From positions 346,372 through 410,371 of the forward strand of contig NZ_JAPVOT010000002.1 of NCBI RefSeq assembly GCF_027257845.1: a stretch of 64,000 nucleotides of DNA, in the 5' to 3' direction. Positions within the stretch are counted from its first letter, which is position 1, and each line of letters begins with the position of its first letter. Made by a program: the position numbers and the translations under genes. The notes below the pieces were generated by a model. It ran no database searches, was not told where the DNA came from, and worked only from the letters and a program-made list of their open reading frames with translations. The DNA is from Alteromonas sp. BMJM2. GTDB taxonomy: Bacteria > Pseudomonadota > Gammaproteobacteria > Enterobacterales > Alteromonadaceae. Of this stretch, positions 1-9,012 are shown in pieces.

Positions 1-1
1 C

Positions 2-190
2 AACTTTGTAAAATACGCTCAAAGCTATGGTGCGCAAGGCTGGAGAGTGGATGATACCGACGTACTTATTCCCATGGTTGAGCGCTGTTTACAGACCCCG
101 GGGGTTCATATCATCGATTGCCCTATTGACTACAGCATGAACGATGAAACGCTCAACCATACTATTAAAGAACTCAGTGCTAAGTTGTGA
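2..190 (+). CDS. Acetolactate synthase-like large subunit, C-terminal fragment
   Basis: The window opens inside this gene; 62 codons and a TGA stop remain. The fragment contains FVKYAQSYGAQGWRV followed by a PGVHIIDCPIDYS segment. That pattern is the C-terminal end of the thiamine-diphosphate domain of acetolactate synthases (IlvB/AlsS type), which condense two pyruvates to 2-acetolactate. The next gene, an aldehyde dehydrogenase with its own ribosome binding site, starts 68 bp downstream on the same strand, so co-transcription is likely. Whether this is the biosynthetic or catabolic enzyme, or another ThDP enzyme of the family, cannot be decided from the tail alone. Confidence 0.7.
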   Translation, partial: NFVKYAQSYGAQGWRVDDTDVLIPMVERCLQTPGVHIIDCPIDYSMNDETLNHTIKELSAKL

Positions 191-258
191 TATTGCGCGC
201 TTAATTAGCAACTGCATGCAGTAATTTAAAACAGCAAAGCAAAACAGAAGGAGCCGAT

Positions 259-1689
259 ATGTTAAAGGAAAGCTATCCGTACTACCTCGCGAGCGAGGCG
301 TGTTACGCTAATACTGATCTTGACGTGACAAACAAATATACAGGTGAGGTAGCCACGCAGGTTGCCATCGCCGACGCCGATACTATCGATAAGGCCATTG
401 CGGCGGCAGAAGCCGCCCAGCCAGCAATGACCGCGATGGCACCTTATGAGCGTCAAGCAGTGCTAGAGCATTGTGTAAAGCGATTTCAAGAGCGGGCCGA
501 TGAGCTTGCACAGGCACTGTGCATAGAAGCGGGTAAGCCAATTAAAGATGCTAAAGGCGAGGTAAGTCGCCTTATCGACACGTTTAAAATTGCTGCTGAG
601 GAATCAGTTCGCATTAATGGCGAAGTGGTTAATTTAGAGATTTCAGCTAAAGCTAAAGGTTATCAAGGTATGACGAAGAAGGTGCCAATAGGGCCCTGTT
701 CGTTTATTTCGCCCTTTAACTTTCCCCTTAATTTAGCGGCGCACAAGGTGGCACCCGCCATTGCTGCGGGTTGTACATTTGTGCTTAAGCCAGCGTCACG
801 CACACCCATCGGTGCACTAATTATTGGTGAAGTGCTAGCTGAAACCGCGTTGCCCAAAGGTGCGTTTTCAATTTTGCCTTGCAGCAGAGATGGCGCAGAC
901 CTTTTTACAACAGACGAGCGTTTGAAACTGCTTAGTTTCACAGGCTCCCCTGATGTAGGTTGGGCCCTCAAGGCCAAGGCGGGGAAAAAGCCGGTAGTGT
1001 TAGAGCTAGGTGGTAACGCTGCGTGTATTGTAGATGAGGATGCCGACCTTGATGATGCCGTAGAGCGTATTATCATTGGTGCTTACTATCAGTCAGGTCA
1101 AAGCTGTATCAGTGTACAAAGGCTACTGGTACACAGCGCCATTTATGATGACTTTAAAGCGCGCTTCGTTGAAAAAGTCAAAGCGCTGGTCAGTGGAGAC
1201 CCGTCGAGTGAAGATACCTTTATTGGGCCAATGATTTCTGAGGGCGAGGCAGAGCGACTTCACGACTGGATTATCGACGCTGAAAAAGCAGGCGGAAAAA
1301 TTCTGTGTGGCGGTACCAGAGACGGCGCCATGCTTGATGCTACGGTAATGGAAGGGGTACCGAAAGACTGTGATGCTAGCGCGGAAGAAGCGTTTGGTCC
1401 GCTATCAGTGCTTTATTCTTTTGACAGTTATGAAGAGGCGCTAGATGAAGTTAATAACAGTCGTTATGGACTGCAGGCCGGCGTGTTTACCCGAGATATT
1501 TATAAAGCACATAAGGCGTGGAACGAGCTAGATGTTGGTGGTGTTGTCATTGGTGATGTACCAAGCTGGCGCGTAGATAATATGCCTTATGGCGGAGTGA
1601 AAGACTCTGGCTTGGGCAGAGAAGGCATACGCTACGCCATCGAGGATATGTCAGAGACACGGCTGATGGTGTTGCGAACGCCGCAGTAA
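259..1689 (+). CDS. NAD(P)-dependent aldehyde dehydrogenase
   Basis: Complete 476-residue member of the aldehyde dehydrogenase superfamily, which oxidises aldehydes to acids. The sequence shows the cofactor-side FNFPLNLAAHKVAPA segment, the general-base glutamate in LELGGN (Glu249) and the nucleophilic cysteine in GQSCISVQR (Cys283). A C-terminal MPYGGVKDSGLGREG segment is typical of the family. ATG at 259 is preceded by AGAAGGAG at good spacing. It follows the acetolactate synthase-like gene and ends at a strong hairpin terminator, suggesting a two-gene unit. The substrate is not evident; the sequence style resembles lactaldehyde or glyceraldehyde-3-phosphate type ALDHs, but this is only an impression. 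Confidence 0.9.
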   Translation: MLKESYPYYLASEACYANTDLDVTNKYTGEVATQVAIADADTIDKAIAAAEAAQPAMTAMAPYERQAVLEHCVKRFQERADELAQALCIEAGKPIKDAKGEVSRLIDTFKIAAEESVRINGEVVNLEISAKAKGYQGMTKKVPIGPCSFISPFNFPLNLAAHKVAPAIAAGCTFVLKPASRTPIGALIIGEVLAETALPKGAFSILPCSRDGADLFTTDERLKLLSFTGSPDVGWALKAKAGKKPVVLELGGNAACIVDEDADLDDAVERIIIGAYYQSGQSCISVQRLLVHSAIYDDFKARFVEKVKALVSGDPSSEDTFIGPMISEGEAERLHDWIIDAEKAGGKILCGGTRDGAMLDATVMEGVPKDCDASAEEAFGPLSVLYSFDSYEEALDEVNNSRYGLQAGVFTRDIYKAHKAWNELDVGGVVIGDVPSWRVDNMPYGGVKDSGLGREGIRYAIEDMSETRLMVLRTPQ

Positions 1690-1701
1690 TCGTAAAGCTA
1701 T

Positions 1702-1732
1702 AATTAAGGCGCTAATAAGCGCCTTAATTTTT
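1702..1732 (+). terminator. Rho-independent terminator after aldehyde dehydrogenase
   Basis: Perfect 11-bp inverted repeat AATTAAGGCGC / GCGCCTTAATT with a 6-nt loop, followed by five T. It lies 13 bp after the aldehyde dehydrogenase stop and closes that unit. Confidence 0.85.
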
Positions 1733-1803
1733 GTGCTTCGTATAAACTGATAATGCTACATTTCGAGAAAGACATGTTTTTAACGTGTCAGTTTTCGATA
1801 AAA

Positions 1804-2235
1804 TTACGTTGCTGCATACTCTTCAAGTATCGCTAGCGGGATAACGTCCAACGCCTTTTCATGGGTAGCCTCTAAACGCACGGTAGGTGCCACGCCAGCT
1901 TCATAAGCTTGTAGCCATCGACTTGCACATAAACACCATCTGTCGCCCGCAAGTAGGCCGGAAAATTCCATGCTCGGCCACGGCGTTATAAGGTCATTAC
2001 CCTGGCGCAAAGAGAATTGTAAAAACTCATCGGTTACTACTGCACATACGCTATGATTGCCCACATCAGCCGAAGGCACATAGCAAAAGCCTTCTCTCGT
2101 AAAACCGGCGTTGCCGCAGCAAAGCTGAAGCGGTCTGCCATAAACATTTTTTGCATTCGCCAAAATCAAATACCTCGCTAGTTGCGTATATAGTAAATCT
2201 AGAGTGTATACGGTTTTGTGTAAAAAGGGATGCAT
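1804..2235 (-). CDS. DUF2237 family protein (COG3651)
   Basis: Small protein of unknown function. From about residue 28 it matches the DUF2237 pattern: NVYGRPLQLC, a GFTREGFCY segment, DVGNHSVCAVVT, GNDLITPWP, GDRWCLCASRW and a terminal EATHEKALDVIPL. The conserved cysteines (LQLCC, GDRWCLC) may bind a metal; that is inference. The first 22-25 residues do not belong to the family, so translation may really begin at a TTG around 2163-2169 preceded by GCGAGG; the coordinate given is the longest frame. It is divergent from the UbiG-like gene, and the upstream region is shared. Confidence 0.75.
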   Translation of the reverse strand: MHPFLHKTVYTLDLLYTQLARYLILANAKNVYGRPLQLCCGNAGFTREGFCYVPSADVGNHSVCAVVTDEFLQFSLRQGNDLITPWPSMEFSGLLAGDRWCLCASRWLQAYEAGVAPTVRLEATHEKALDVIPLAILEEYAAT

Positions 2236-2288
2236 CGCTTTTTGCGCACTCCTGTCATTTTTCGAGATACGATATACGCTTCTGGAAC

Positions 2289-2330
2289 TACGACTTTCAA
2301 AATACGACTTTTAAAATACGCTTTTCGAAA
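2289..2330. repeat. 14-bp imperfect tandem repeat, three copies
   Basis: Units TACGACTTTCAAAA, TACGACTTTTAAAA and TACGCTTTTCGAAA follow each other exactly, with a fourth start TACGAAATG. The array fills the spacer just upstream of the UbiG-like start codon. Confidence 0.85.
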
Positions 2331-2352
2331 TACGAAATGAGGTAAGACATAC

Positions 2353-3105
2353 ATGTTGGATAAAAGCACCAAAAGCGGCAACGTCAACTTTTCTCAAGAG
2401 GAAATAGCTAGATTTGATGCACTTGCTGAAACCTGGTGGGATCCAAAAGGAAAATTTAAAACGGCGTTAGACTTTAACAAAGCAAGGCTTAAAGTTATCG
2501 AGTCTCAAATACACTCACATTTCAAATGCGAAGAGAGCACAACGCCTTTTTCTAATCTATCAATTATCGATATTGGCAGTGGCGGCGGCCTAATCAGTGA
2601 ACCACTAGCGTCAAAAGGAGCAAAGGTTACCGGTATTGATGCCAGTTCAGTAAGCGTACAGGTGGCTAAACGTCACGCTAAGCAAAGTAATGTGGATGTG
2701 GAATACCGCCATCAACTCTCTAGCGAGGTTGTTAAAGAGGGTCGACAGTTTGACGTGGTGATTAATGCAGAAGTGGTTGAACATGTGCCAGATCAAAAGC
2801 AGCTAATCAATGAGTGCGCTAGCATGGTGAAACCCGGTGGACTGCTAATTTTGGCGACGCTAAATAGAACAGTGAAAAGTTTCGTCATTGCTATTGTTGG
2901 CGCTGAATACGTTATGCGCTACCTGCCTATAGGCACCCATGACTGGCGTAAGTTTGTCACCCCTAAAGAGCTTATTAATTGGGTGGGCGACGACTTTAAA
3001 GTACAGCATCAAGTGGGCATGAAACTTAATCCGTTCACTTCTACATGGCATACTACATCAAGCCTCGCGGTGAATTATATTCAGGCATATGCTCATCAAC
3101 AGTAG
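2353..3105 (+). CDS. ubiG: UbiG-like ubiquinone O-methyltransferase
   Basis: A 250-residue class I SAM-dependent methyltransferase. It has the N-terminal RFDALAETWWDPKGKFK segment seen in UbiG, SAM motif I IDIGSGGG (about residues 72-79), the acidic GIDAS loop, and NAEVVEHVPD (about 138-147). The later LNRTVKSFVIAIVGAEYVMRYLP and GTHDWRKFVTPKEL pieces match the UbiG family. UbiG performs the two O-methylations in ubiquinone synthesis. The segment after WWDPKGKF reads KTALDFNKAR instead of the usual PLHxxNPxR, and the gene stands alone, so a second UbiG-like enzyme with another substrate is possible. ATG at 2353 follows a GAGGTAAG stretch. Confidence 0.7.
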   Translation: MLDKSTKSGNVNFSQEEIARFDALAETWWDPKGKFKTALDFNKARLKVIESQIHSHFKCEESTTPFSNLSIIDIGSGGGLISEPLASKGAKVTGIDASSVSVQVAKRHAKQSNVDVEYRHQLSSEVVKEGRQFDVVINAEVVEHVPDQKQLINECASMVKPGGLLILATLNRTVKSFVIAIVGAEYVMRYLPIGTHDWRKFVTPKELINWVGDDFKVQHQVGMKLNPFTSTWHTTSSLAVNYIQAYAHQQ

Positions 3106-3195
3106 CTTTAGTGCTCCTCGTTTAAAACAGCTGACGTCACACTTTTCGTAAGAATTGGCAATTTACCCTAGTGAGTATATTCACTACGAATGATC

Positions 3196-3225
3196 ACTAT
3201 CCATACTAAAAATAGTATGGATAGT
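3196..3225. repeat. Perfect 13-bp inverted repeat with AAAA loop
   Basis: ACTATCCATACTA, AAAA, TAGTATGGATAGT. No T-run follows, so it is not a standard terminator. It lies 90 bp after the UbiG-like stop in the 415-bp gap before the lipase. The rest of that gap is AT-rich with no convincing gene. Confidence 0.8.
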
Positions 3226-3454
3226 CATACGCTGGAATTGTTATAACTTACTGATTACTAAATATTCACTGCTGCCGTATTGCTTAAAGCACCTCGAATA
3301 TCCCTTTTCTGCATATTAATTATTTTCCTTCCCTCTTGATATTTACAATGTATTTACATGATTATAACAAAGGTCTGACCACGGACCTGTTTAAACAATT
3401 TGCCGTTCATACAGGCCGGCTTTATGAGATTAAAGGTTGATGCGATTCTAATTC

Positions 3455-3512
3455 GTTCGATAAGAGGTCGTGGAATAGAAAGTCGATACGAGTGAAGGTC
3501 GTGCGATTAAAG
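3455..3512. repeat. About 15-bp degenerate tandem array upstream of lipase
   Basis: Four consecutive units beginning GTTCGATAAGAG, GTCGTGGAATAGAAA, GTCGATACGAGTGAAG and GTCGTGCGATTAAAG (12, 15, 16 and 15 bp). The last unit runs into the AAAGGGG ribosome binding site of the lipase gene. Confidence 0.65.
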
Positions 3513-3520
3513 GGGAACAC

Positions 3521-4459
3521 ATGAAAACTATTAAAAGAGTGTCACTACTACTCGCTGTCATCTGCATGGCATTTGCCAGCCATGCTTCAGCATCCACATA
3601 CGCAAAAACAAAATACCCTATAGTGCTAGTTCATGGCCTGTTTGGGTTTGAAGATATCTTATTTGTGGATTACTTCTACAAAGTACCGCAAAAGCTAACA
3701 CGCAATGGCGCCGTCGTTTATATTGCTGAAGTTTCTCCTGCAAACTCAACGGAAGTGCGGGGTGAACAGTTGCTAAATTATATAGACGAAGTACTTGCAC
3801 TATCAGGCGCTGAAAAAGTGAATTTGATTGGACACAGCCACGGTGGTCCAACTGCACGCTATGCGGCAAGTGTTGCACCAGAAAAAGTTGCTTCAGTGAG
3901 CTCAGTAGGTGGTGTGAACTGGGGCAGTAAGGTAGCAGACCAATTGCGTAATGCTATTGCCGAAGACTCTTTTCAAGAAGATGCTGCAGGAGTTGTTGTT
4001 AACGCATTTGCCAACATTATTGAGTTTGCCTCGGGTTCTGACCCAAGAAACAAACCTACCGACGCTATTGCTGCGTTAAATTCATTATCAACAGATAAAA
4101 CCGTGAGATTTAATCAACGCTACCCAGAGGGTATGCCATCGGCGTACTGCAGAAATGATGGCAAAATGCTGGCAGAAAATGGCGTGTACTATTATTCATG
4201 GAGTGGGGGTAAAACTTTTACCAATGCACTAGACGTTGTCGATCCTTTCTTAGCCATTACCGGCACTGCATTTAACGAAGCCAATGATGGATTAGTGGCT
4301 ACCTGTAGCTCTCATTTAGGCAAAGTACTGCAAGATAATTACAAAATGAACCATCTCGATGAGGTTAATCAAAGTTTTGGTATTACCCACTGGTTTGAAA
4401 CCAATCCAGTGAATGTGTTCGCGCAGCAGGCTAACAGACTGAAACGTAAAGGGCTGTAG
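3521..4459 (+). CDS. Secreted triacylglycerol lipase (family I type)
   Basis: 312 residues with a Sec signal peptide (about 1-24, ending in ASA) and an alpha/beta-hydrolase fold. Visible features are the oxyanion loop HGLFG (38-42) and nucleophile elbow GHSHGG with Ser106. Two cysteines (AYCRNDG and VATCSSHLG) probably form the conserved disulfide, and MNHLDEVNQ likely carries the catalytic His. It should hydrolyse acylglycerols outside the cell after type II secretion. The stop TAG overlaps the GTG start of the next gene, its foldase, so translation is probably coupled. ATG at 3521 follows AAAGGGG. Confidence 0.9.
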   Translation: MKTIKRVSLLLAVICMAFASHASASTYAKTKYPIVLVHGLFGFEDILFVDYFYKVPQKLTRNGAVVYIAEVSPANSTEVRGEQLLNYIDEVLALSGAEKVNLIGHSHGGPTARYAASVAPEKVASVSSVGGVNWGSKVADQLRNAIAEDSFQEDAAGVVVNAFANIIEFASGSDPRNKPTDAIAALNSLSTDKTVRFNQRYPEGMPSAYCRNDGKMLAENGVYYYSWSGGKTFTNALDVVDPFLAITGTAFNEANDGLVATCSSHLGKVLQDNYKMNHLDEVNQSFGITHWFETNPVNVFAQQANRLKRKGL

Positions 4460-5430
4460 TGAAAGCGGCGGTTATAGGAGGGGGGCTATTAGCCCTCCTT
4501 ATCATTGTTGTATTGCTGACGGTTGCTACACCACAGAGCGATACAGAAACTTCTGTGGTGTCTACTTCAGACCCACAAAGCACCACTAGCAACGGCGCAT
4601 CCCCATCGTTACAGGTTACTGAAAAAAGCACTGCTGCAAGTAAGGCAGCCTCATCCACTGCTGAAGGTGAAAATACCAAAAACCTCATTCCATTTGTGCT
4701 TAATGAGCTGGTAAAAGATAAGTTTGAGCTCTTTATTGCAGAACACGCTGAACAAGTGCCGTTGGGCGTACAAATTGCCTATGTGACCCACAGTGAATCG
4801 CTACATACCAAAGATACCCATGATTACGCAGTAGACCTATTTTCCCGTTTTGTTAACTACAAAGTGGCATTAGCCAGCGAAGATGTGGAAATAAATACGG
4901 TTCAGGCGTCACTCAAAAGTGTTCAGGAAAAGCTAGACGCTCGATATGATTTACGAAGGCAGTTTTTCAGTCATCAAGAGTATGAATATTTGTTTGGTAG
5001 TGATGCGGCCTCTGATAACGATGCGCTAGCAAGGCTGGCCATAGCCCAAGACAACACCCTTACTCGTGAGGAAAAAAAGAATAGCATCATCGAATCTATA
5101 GCTGGCGCAAGCGATAGAGAAGCCTTTAAGCCAACGGTTGATATGCACAGAATTCAACAAATAAAGCAACAATACCGTGATAACAATTCTCGCTTTAGCG
5201 CAATAAGCGCTGAGTTTGGTCATGAAGTGGCTGAGCGTTTTAATACATTGTGGAAAAAGCAGGACGCGTGGGAACAAAAAGTAGCAGATTACCGTGCACA
5301 TATTAAAAAGCTGGAAAGCGCTAATCTTTCAAAGCAAGAATACAGCAAATTATTACGTGAATACGAGACCTCAGATTTTACAGAAAATGAAGTTAAGCGT
5401 CTTAGAGTAGTGGTGAATAGCAACAATTAA
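4459..5430 (+). CDS. Lipase secretion chaperone (foldase)
   Basis: 323-residue protein with an N-terminal membrane anchor (about residues 4-25), a Ser/Thr/Ala-rich linker and a helical, charged periplasmic domain. Lipase chaperones fold the cognate lipase in the periplasm. The segment EYLFGSDAASDNDALARLAIAQ followed by LTREEKK resembles the family, and its place directly behind the lipase (1-bp overlap, TAGTG) supports the call. The hallmark RxxFDYxLSAxGE motif is only weakly visible, as VKDKFELFIAEHAE, so this is a divergent member. GTG start. The gene after it is unrelated. Confidence 0.8.
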   Translation: MKAAVIGGGLLALLIIVVLLTVATPQSDTETSVVSTSDPQSTTSNGASPSLQVTEKSTAASKAASSTAEGENTKNLIPFVLNELVKDKFELFIAEHAEQVPLGVQIAYVTHSESLHTKDTHDYAVDLFSRFVNYKVALASEDVEINTVQASLKSVQEKLDARYDLRRQFFSHQEYEYLFGSDAASDNDALARLAIAQDNTLTREEKKNSIIESIAGASDREAFKPTVDMHRIQQIKQQYRDNNSRFSAISAEFGHEVAERFNTLWKKQDAWEQKVADYRAHIKKLESANLSKQEYSKLLREYETSDFTENEVKRLRVVVNSNN

Positions 5431-5548
5431 TGATTGGGCAAACAGGTATAACCATTCAGTTACTGAATAGATTCACCTTAATTTAGAGTGATTTGAACCC
5501 TGTTTTACTAAGTTCTAATCTACTTAAAACAAACAAGGCCCTACAAGT

Positions 5549-6157
5549 ATGAAAATTTACGAAACGAAAACCGCACCCAATCCACGCCGCGTTCGCATGT
5601 TTCTCGCCGAAAAAGGTATCGATATGGAATATGTTCAGGTTGATATTCAAAAAGGTGAGAACTTAAGCGCTGAAATGCGTGCGAAGAACCCCCTTGGTAA
5701 AATACCCATTCTTGAGCTTGACGATGGAACATGCATTGCAGAGACAGATGCAATTTGTACCTATTTTGAGGCACTTCATCCAGAGCCATCATTAATGGGA
5801 AGTAGTGCGCTTGAAAAAGGCACTATCGCAATGTGGCAGCGGCAAGTAGAGCTAGCTCTTATGCTTCAAGTTGGCATGTGTTTTCAGCACACCACCGGTT
5901 ATTTTAAAGACCGTATGGTCCCTGTTCCAGAATATGGCAAAGAAGCGGGCATTAATGCGTCTAAGTATCTCAATATTCTTGAGCGCAGATTAGAACTTAA
6001 CACCTTTATTGCAGGGGACACATTCTCGATTGCAGATATAACCGCCCTATGCGCCATCGATTTTGCCCGGGTTGTTGATATTAGAATTAACGAGAAGCAA
6101 ACCAATCTTCTTCGTTGGTATGACAGTGTAAATAGCAGAGCGAGTGCCAAAGCCTAA
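5549..6157 (+). CDS. Glutathione S-transferase family protein
   Basis: 202 residues. The N-terminal thioredoxin-fold half carries [19 protein letters not shown], the cis-proline [12 protein letters not shown] and the ETDAI glutathione-binding segment; an alpha-helical C-terminal half contains [13 protein letters not shown]. The family conjugates or reduces with glutathione; the substrate is unknown. Its TAA stop overlaps the ATG of a second GST gene (TAATG), so the two are a translationally coupled pair. Confidence 0.9.
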   Translation: MKIYETKTAPNPRRVRMFLAEKGIDMEYVQVDIQKGENLSAEMRAKNPLGKIPILELDDGTCIAETDAICTYFEALHPEPSLMGSSALEKGTIAMWQRQVELALMLQVGMCFQHTTGYFKDRMVPVPEYGKEAGINASKYLNILERRLELNTFIAGDTFSIADITALCAIDFARVVDIRINEKQTNLLRWYDSVNSRASAKA

Positions 6158-6816
6158 TGATTGACCTATATACAGCAGCAACACCTAATGGCTGGAAGGC
6201 CTCCGTAGCACTGGAAGAAATGGGGTTAGCATACTCTGTTGTGCCAGTTAATCTATTGAAGGGTGAACAGAAAACGGCATCGTTTCTTGCTAAAAACCCT
6301 AACGGTCGCATACCGGTAATTGTGGATAGAAGTGAGGACGATCACGTGGTTTTCGAATCTGGCGCCATAATGATTTATCTCGCTGAAAAAACCGGTATGT
6401 TTTTACCTGCCGATGTGAAAGGGCGCAGCAAAGTGTTGCAATGGTTGATGTTTCAGATGGGCGGCGTAGGGCCGATGATGGGACAAGCCAATGTTTTCTA
6501 TCGATACCTAGAAGAAAAAATGCCCATAGCTATCGATAGATATCAAAATGAAGTGCGTCGACTTTTCACGGTATTAGATGGCCATCTCGCTAACCACGAG
6601 TATTTGGTTGATGATTACAGTATTGCTGATATGGCAAACTGGTGTTGGGTAAGAACCTACGAGTGGTCGGGAGCCAGCATTGACGGGCTAGATAACCTCA
6701 TTCGTTGGAAGAACAGTATTGAAGCTCGTCCCGCTGCGAGACGCGGCGTGGAAGTCCCTAATAAAATAGACAAAGAAGCGTTGCTGAAAGGTGCAAAAAA
6801 CGTGGTAACTCGGTAG
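6157..6816 (+). CDS. Nu-class (YfcG/YghU-like) glutathione S-transferase
   Basis: 219 residues. The active-site segment [16 protein letters not shown] has the TPN signature of YfcG/YghU-type enzymes, followed by [26 protein letters not shown], a [15 protein letters not shown] helix and [17 protein letters not shown]. These enzymes use glutathione for disulfide reductase or peroxidase activity. It is co-translated with the preceding GST but clearly belongs to a different class, so they are not a recent duplication. Confidence 0.9.
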   Translation: MIDLYTAATPNGWKASVALEEMGLAYSVVPVNLLKGEQKTASFLAKNPNGRIPVIVDRSEDDHVVFESGAIMIYLAEKTGMFLPADVKGRSKVLQWLMFQMGGVGPMMGQANVFYRYLEEKMPIAIDRYQNEVRRLFTVLDGHLANHEYLVDDYSIADMANWCWVRTYEWSGASIDGLDNLIRWKNSIEARPAARRGVEVPNKIDKEALLKGAKNVVTR

Positions 6817-6985
6817 TGAAAACGGGTTTTTAAAACATTATTGTGCAATGAATTACGGTCATAACTCGCTAAAAGATTTAACATTAAATATCGTTCTGTG
6901 GTTTATGACTGTGATTGAAAATACGATGGTTGTAATGTAACGTCAAACTTGTAAAGCGTTTTTCAACTGAGTCAAAAGGACAATT

Positions 6986-8962
6986 ATGAGACGGATTTTA
7001 GGGGCCATGTTGGCCTTTTATTCTTTATTTATTTCTGCAAACGATCAGCTTCCCCTCGATTATTTTATCAAACACGGTGACTACCTCGATCTTCAGCTTT
7101 CCCCAGACGGCAAGCATTTAGCTGCGCGCGTGAGATTGGACAATAAAGTAATGCTGGGTATTTTGTCCACCGAGGACATGAGCATTGTTGGCGGTGTGCG
7201 CCCACAAAATAACGATATCATTCATACCGTAACCTGGGTGAACAACGAGCGCCTTGTGTTCGAGTACGCCGAAAAGCAGTTCTCTTTTGATAGGCCTGTT
7301 CCTACAGGTGAGCTATTTGCGATGAATCTTGATGGTAGCAGACGAGAAATGCTCTACGGGTATAGGGCAAGCGACGAACAAACAGGCTCTCGAATTACAC
7401 ATAAGGACGATAGTCTAGCTAGTCAAGAAGTGATAAGCCTGTTAGAAAATGATGATCGTTACATCCTAATTGCAGAGTATCCGTGGGATATGGAAGGCAA
7501 TATCTATTATAACAATCGGGTCAAGCCAGCCATCATAAGTAAGCTCAACATTATGTCTGGCAGAAAACGAAAAGTGGACGTTTTGCCGCACAAACGCAGC
7601 AGCCCTTTGGCAACGAGAAATGGCCAAGTTGTTTTTATGAAGTGGCAAGATGAAAATGGTAATTTTCATGCTGCCTACAGAGAAGATAACGACAGCGAAT
7701 GGATAAATTTAGAAGACGCTTTCAACGTTGGAGAGGGCGTCATTCCACGAGGTCTTAGTGAGGACGAAAAATATGTCTATATGTCTGGGTTTACTGGTGA
7801 AGAGGGTATTTATACTCATTTCAAGCTGAATTTATCGACTGGTGAGCACAGTAAAATTTTTGAAGATCACGATACCGATATCGAACAAATTGTCCTCGAC
7901 AACGGTGGTTTACCAGCCGTCGGCATTACCTATCCAGGTAAATCTCAATACGTTTACGCCACGGAAGAAAGTAAAACCAGCAAAATACATAAGCTATTAG
8001 CCGAAGCCTTCGAGGGGCAAACTGTTGCCATTGCCAGTCATACAAGGGATTGGAAAACATTGCTTGTACATGTGCGAAGCGACGTAAATCCAGGTGAATA
8101 CTACTTATTTGATAGTGAGACGCTCGCTGCACGATTTATCTGGGCAAACAGTTCGTGGATAGACCCGAGATTACTAGCGCCGATGAAGCCGATTAGCGTT
8201 GTAGCGTCAGATGGCGAAACGATTAATGGCTACCTGACCCTTCCAAAGCAATCAAATGATAAAAAGCCTCCTTTAGTGGTTATGATCCATGGCGGCCCTC
8301 ATCAAAGCGGTACCAGAGATTTCTGGGACTACAACAGCGAGACGCAGCTTTTAGCCAGCCGTGGTTATGCGGTATTACAAGTGAACTTTCGCGGCAGTGA
8401 TGGTTATGGAGAAAGATACAAGAGATTAGGGTATCGCGAGTGGGGCGGTAAGATGATTGATGATATTAACGACTCCGTCAAATGGGCCATAGATAAAGAA
8501 TATGTAGATGGTGACAGCGTTTGTGCATACGGGGCGAGTTACGGTGGATATGCGGCGCTGATGTCTGCAGTAAAAGAGCCAGACCTTTACGAGTGTACAA
8601 TAGGGTATGTGGGCATCTACGACTTGCAATACATGTTTACAGAAAGTGATATCCCTAATAATTGGGGCGGTAAAGCGTATTTAAAGCGTGTATTGGGCAG
8701 CGATAAAGAACAATTAAAAGCCTACTCGCCCTTGTACCACGCAGATAAAATCAAAGCGAATGTAATGCTTATTCACGGCTCTAAAGACAGGCGAGTGCCA
8801 GAAATAAACTCAGAAGCACTGTCTGAAGCACTTGTCGAAGCAGGTAATCCGCCAGAGTATCTTCAATACTCCCAGGCTGGTCACGGTGTGTTCGATGAGG
8901 AAGATAGGCGAGAGCTCTATCAGGGGTTAATTGACTTTCTTGATAAGAACTTAAAGAGCTAG
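6986..8962 (+). CDS. Prolyl oligopeptidase family (S9) serine peptidase
   Basis: 658 residues with an N-terminal signal sequence (about 1-18), so probably periplasmic. A long propeller-like N-terminal half with LQLSPDGKHLAARV repeats precedes an alpha/beta-hydrolase domain from about residue 405. The catalytic triad is visible: Ser518 in GASYGGY, Asp601 in HGSKDRRVP and His633 in AGHGVF; the oxyanion HGGPH segment is present. S9 enzymes of this kind (dipeptidyl/acylaminoacyl peptidases) trim short peptides. AAAAGGA precedes the ATG. It is monocistronic, closed by a strong terminator shared with the convergent neighbour. Confidence 0.92.
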   Translation: MRRILGAMLAFYSLFISANDQLPLDYFIKHGDYLDLQLSPDGKHLAARVRLDNKVMLGILSTEDMSIVGGVRPQNNDIIHTVTWVNNERLVFEYAEKQFSFDRPVPTGELFAMNLDGSRREMLYGYRASDEQTGSRITHKDDSLASQEVISLLENDDRYILIAEYPWDMEGNIYYNNRVKPAIISKLNIMSGRKRKVDVLPHKRSSPLATRNGQVVFMKWQDENGNFHAAYREDNDSEWINLEDAFNVGEGVIPRGLSEDEKYVYMSGFTGEEGIYTHFKLNLSTGEHSKIFEDHDTDIEQIVLDNGGLPAVGITYPGKSQYVYATEESKTSKIHKLLAEAFEGQTVAIASHTRDWKTLLVHVRSDVNPGEYYLFDSETLAARFIWANSSWIDPRLLAPMKPISVVASDGETINGYLTLPKQSNDKKPPLVVMIHGGPHQSGTRDFWDYNSETQLLASRGYAVLQVNFRGSDGYGERYKRLGYREWGGKMIDDINDSVKWAIDKEYVDGDSVCAYGASYGGYAALMSAVKEPDLYECTIGYVGIYDLQYMFTESDIPNNWGGKAYLKRVLGSDKEQLKAYSPLYHADKIKANVMLIHGSKDRRVPEINSEALSEALVEAGNPPEYLQYSQAGHGVFDEEDRRELYQGLIDFLDKNLKS

Positions 8963-8973
8963 CTCCCTCTATT

Positions 8974-9000
8974 AAAAAACGCCCGATGCGGGCGTTTTTT
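8974..9000. terminator. Bidirectional terminator
   Basis: A6-CGCCCG-ATG-CGGGCG-T6 between two convergent genes; the flanking A and T tracts let it work in both directions. Confidence 0.9.
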
Positions 9001-9012
9001 GATTCTGGCTCC

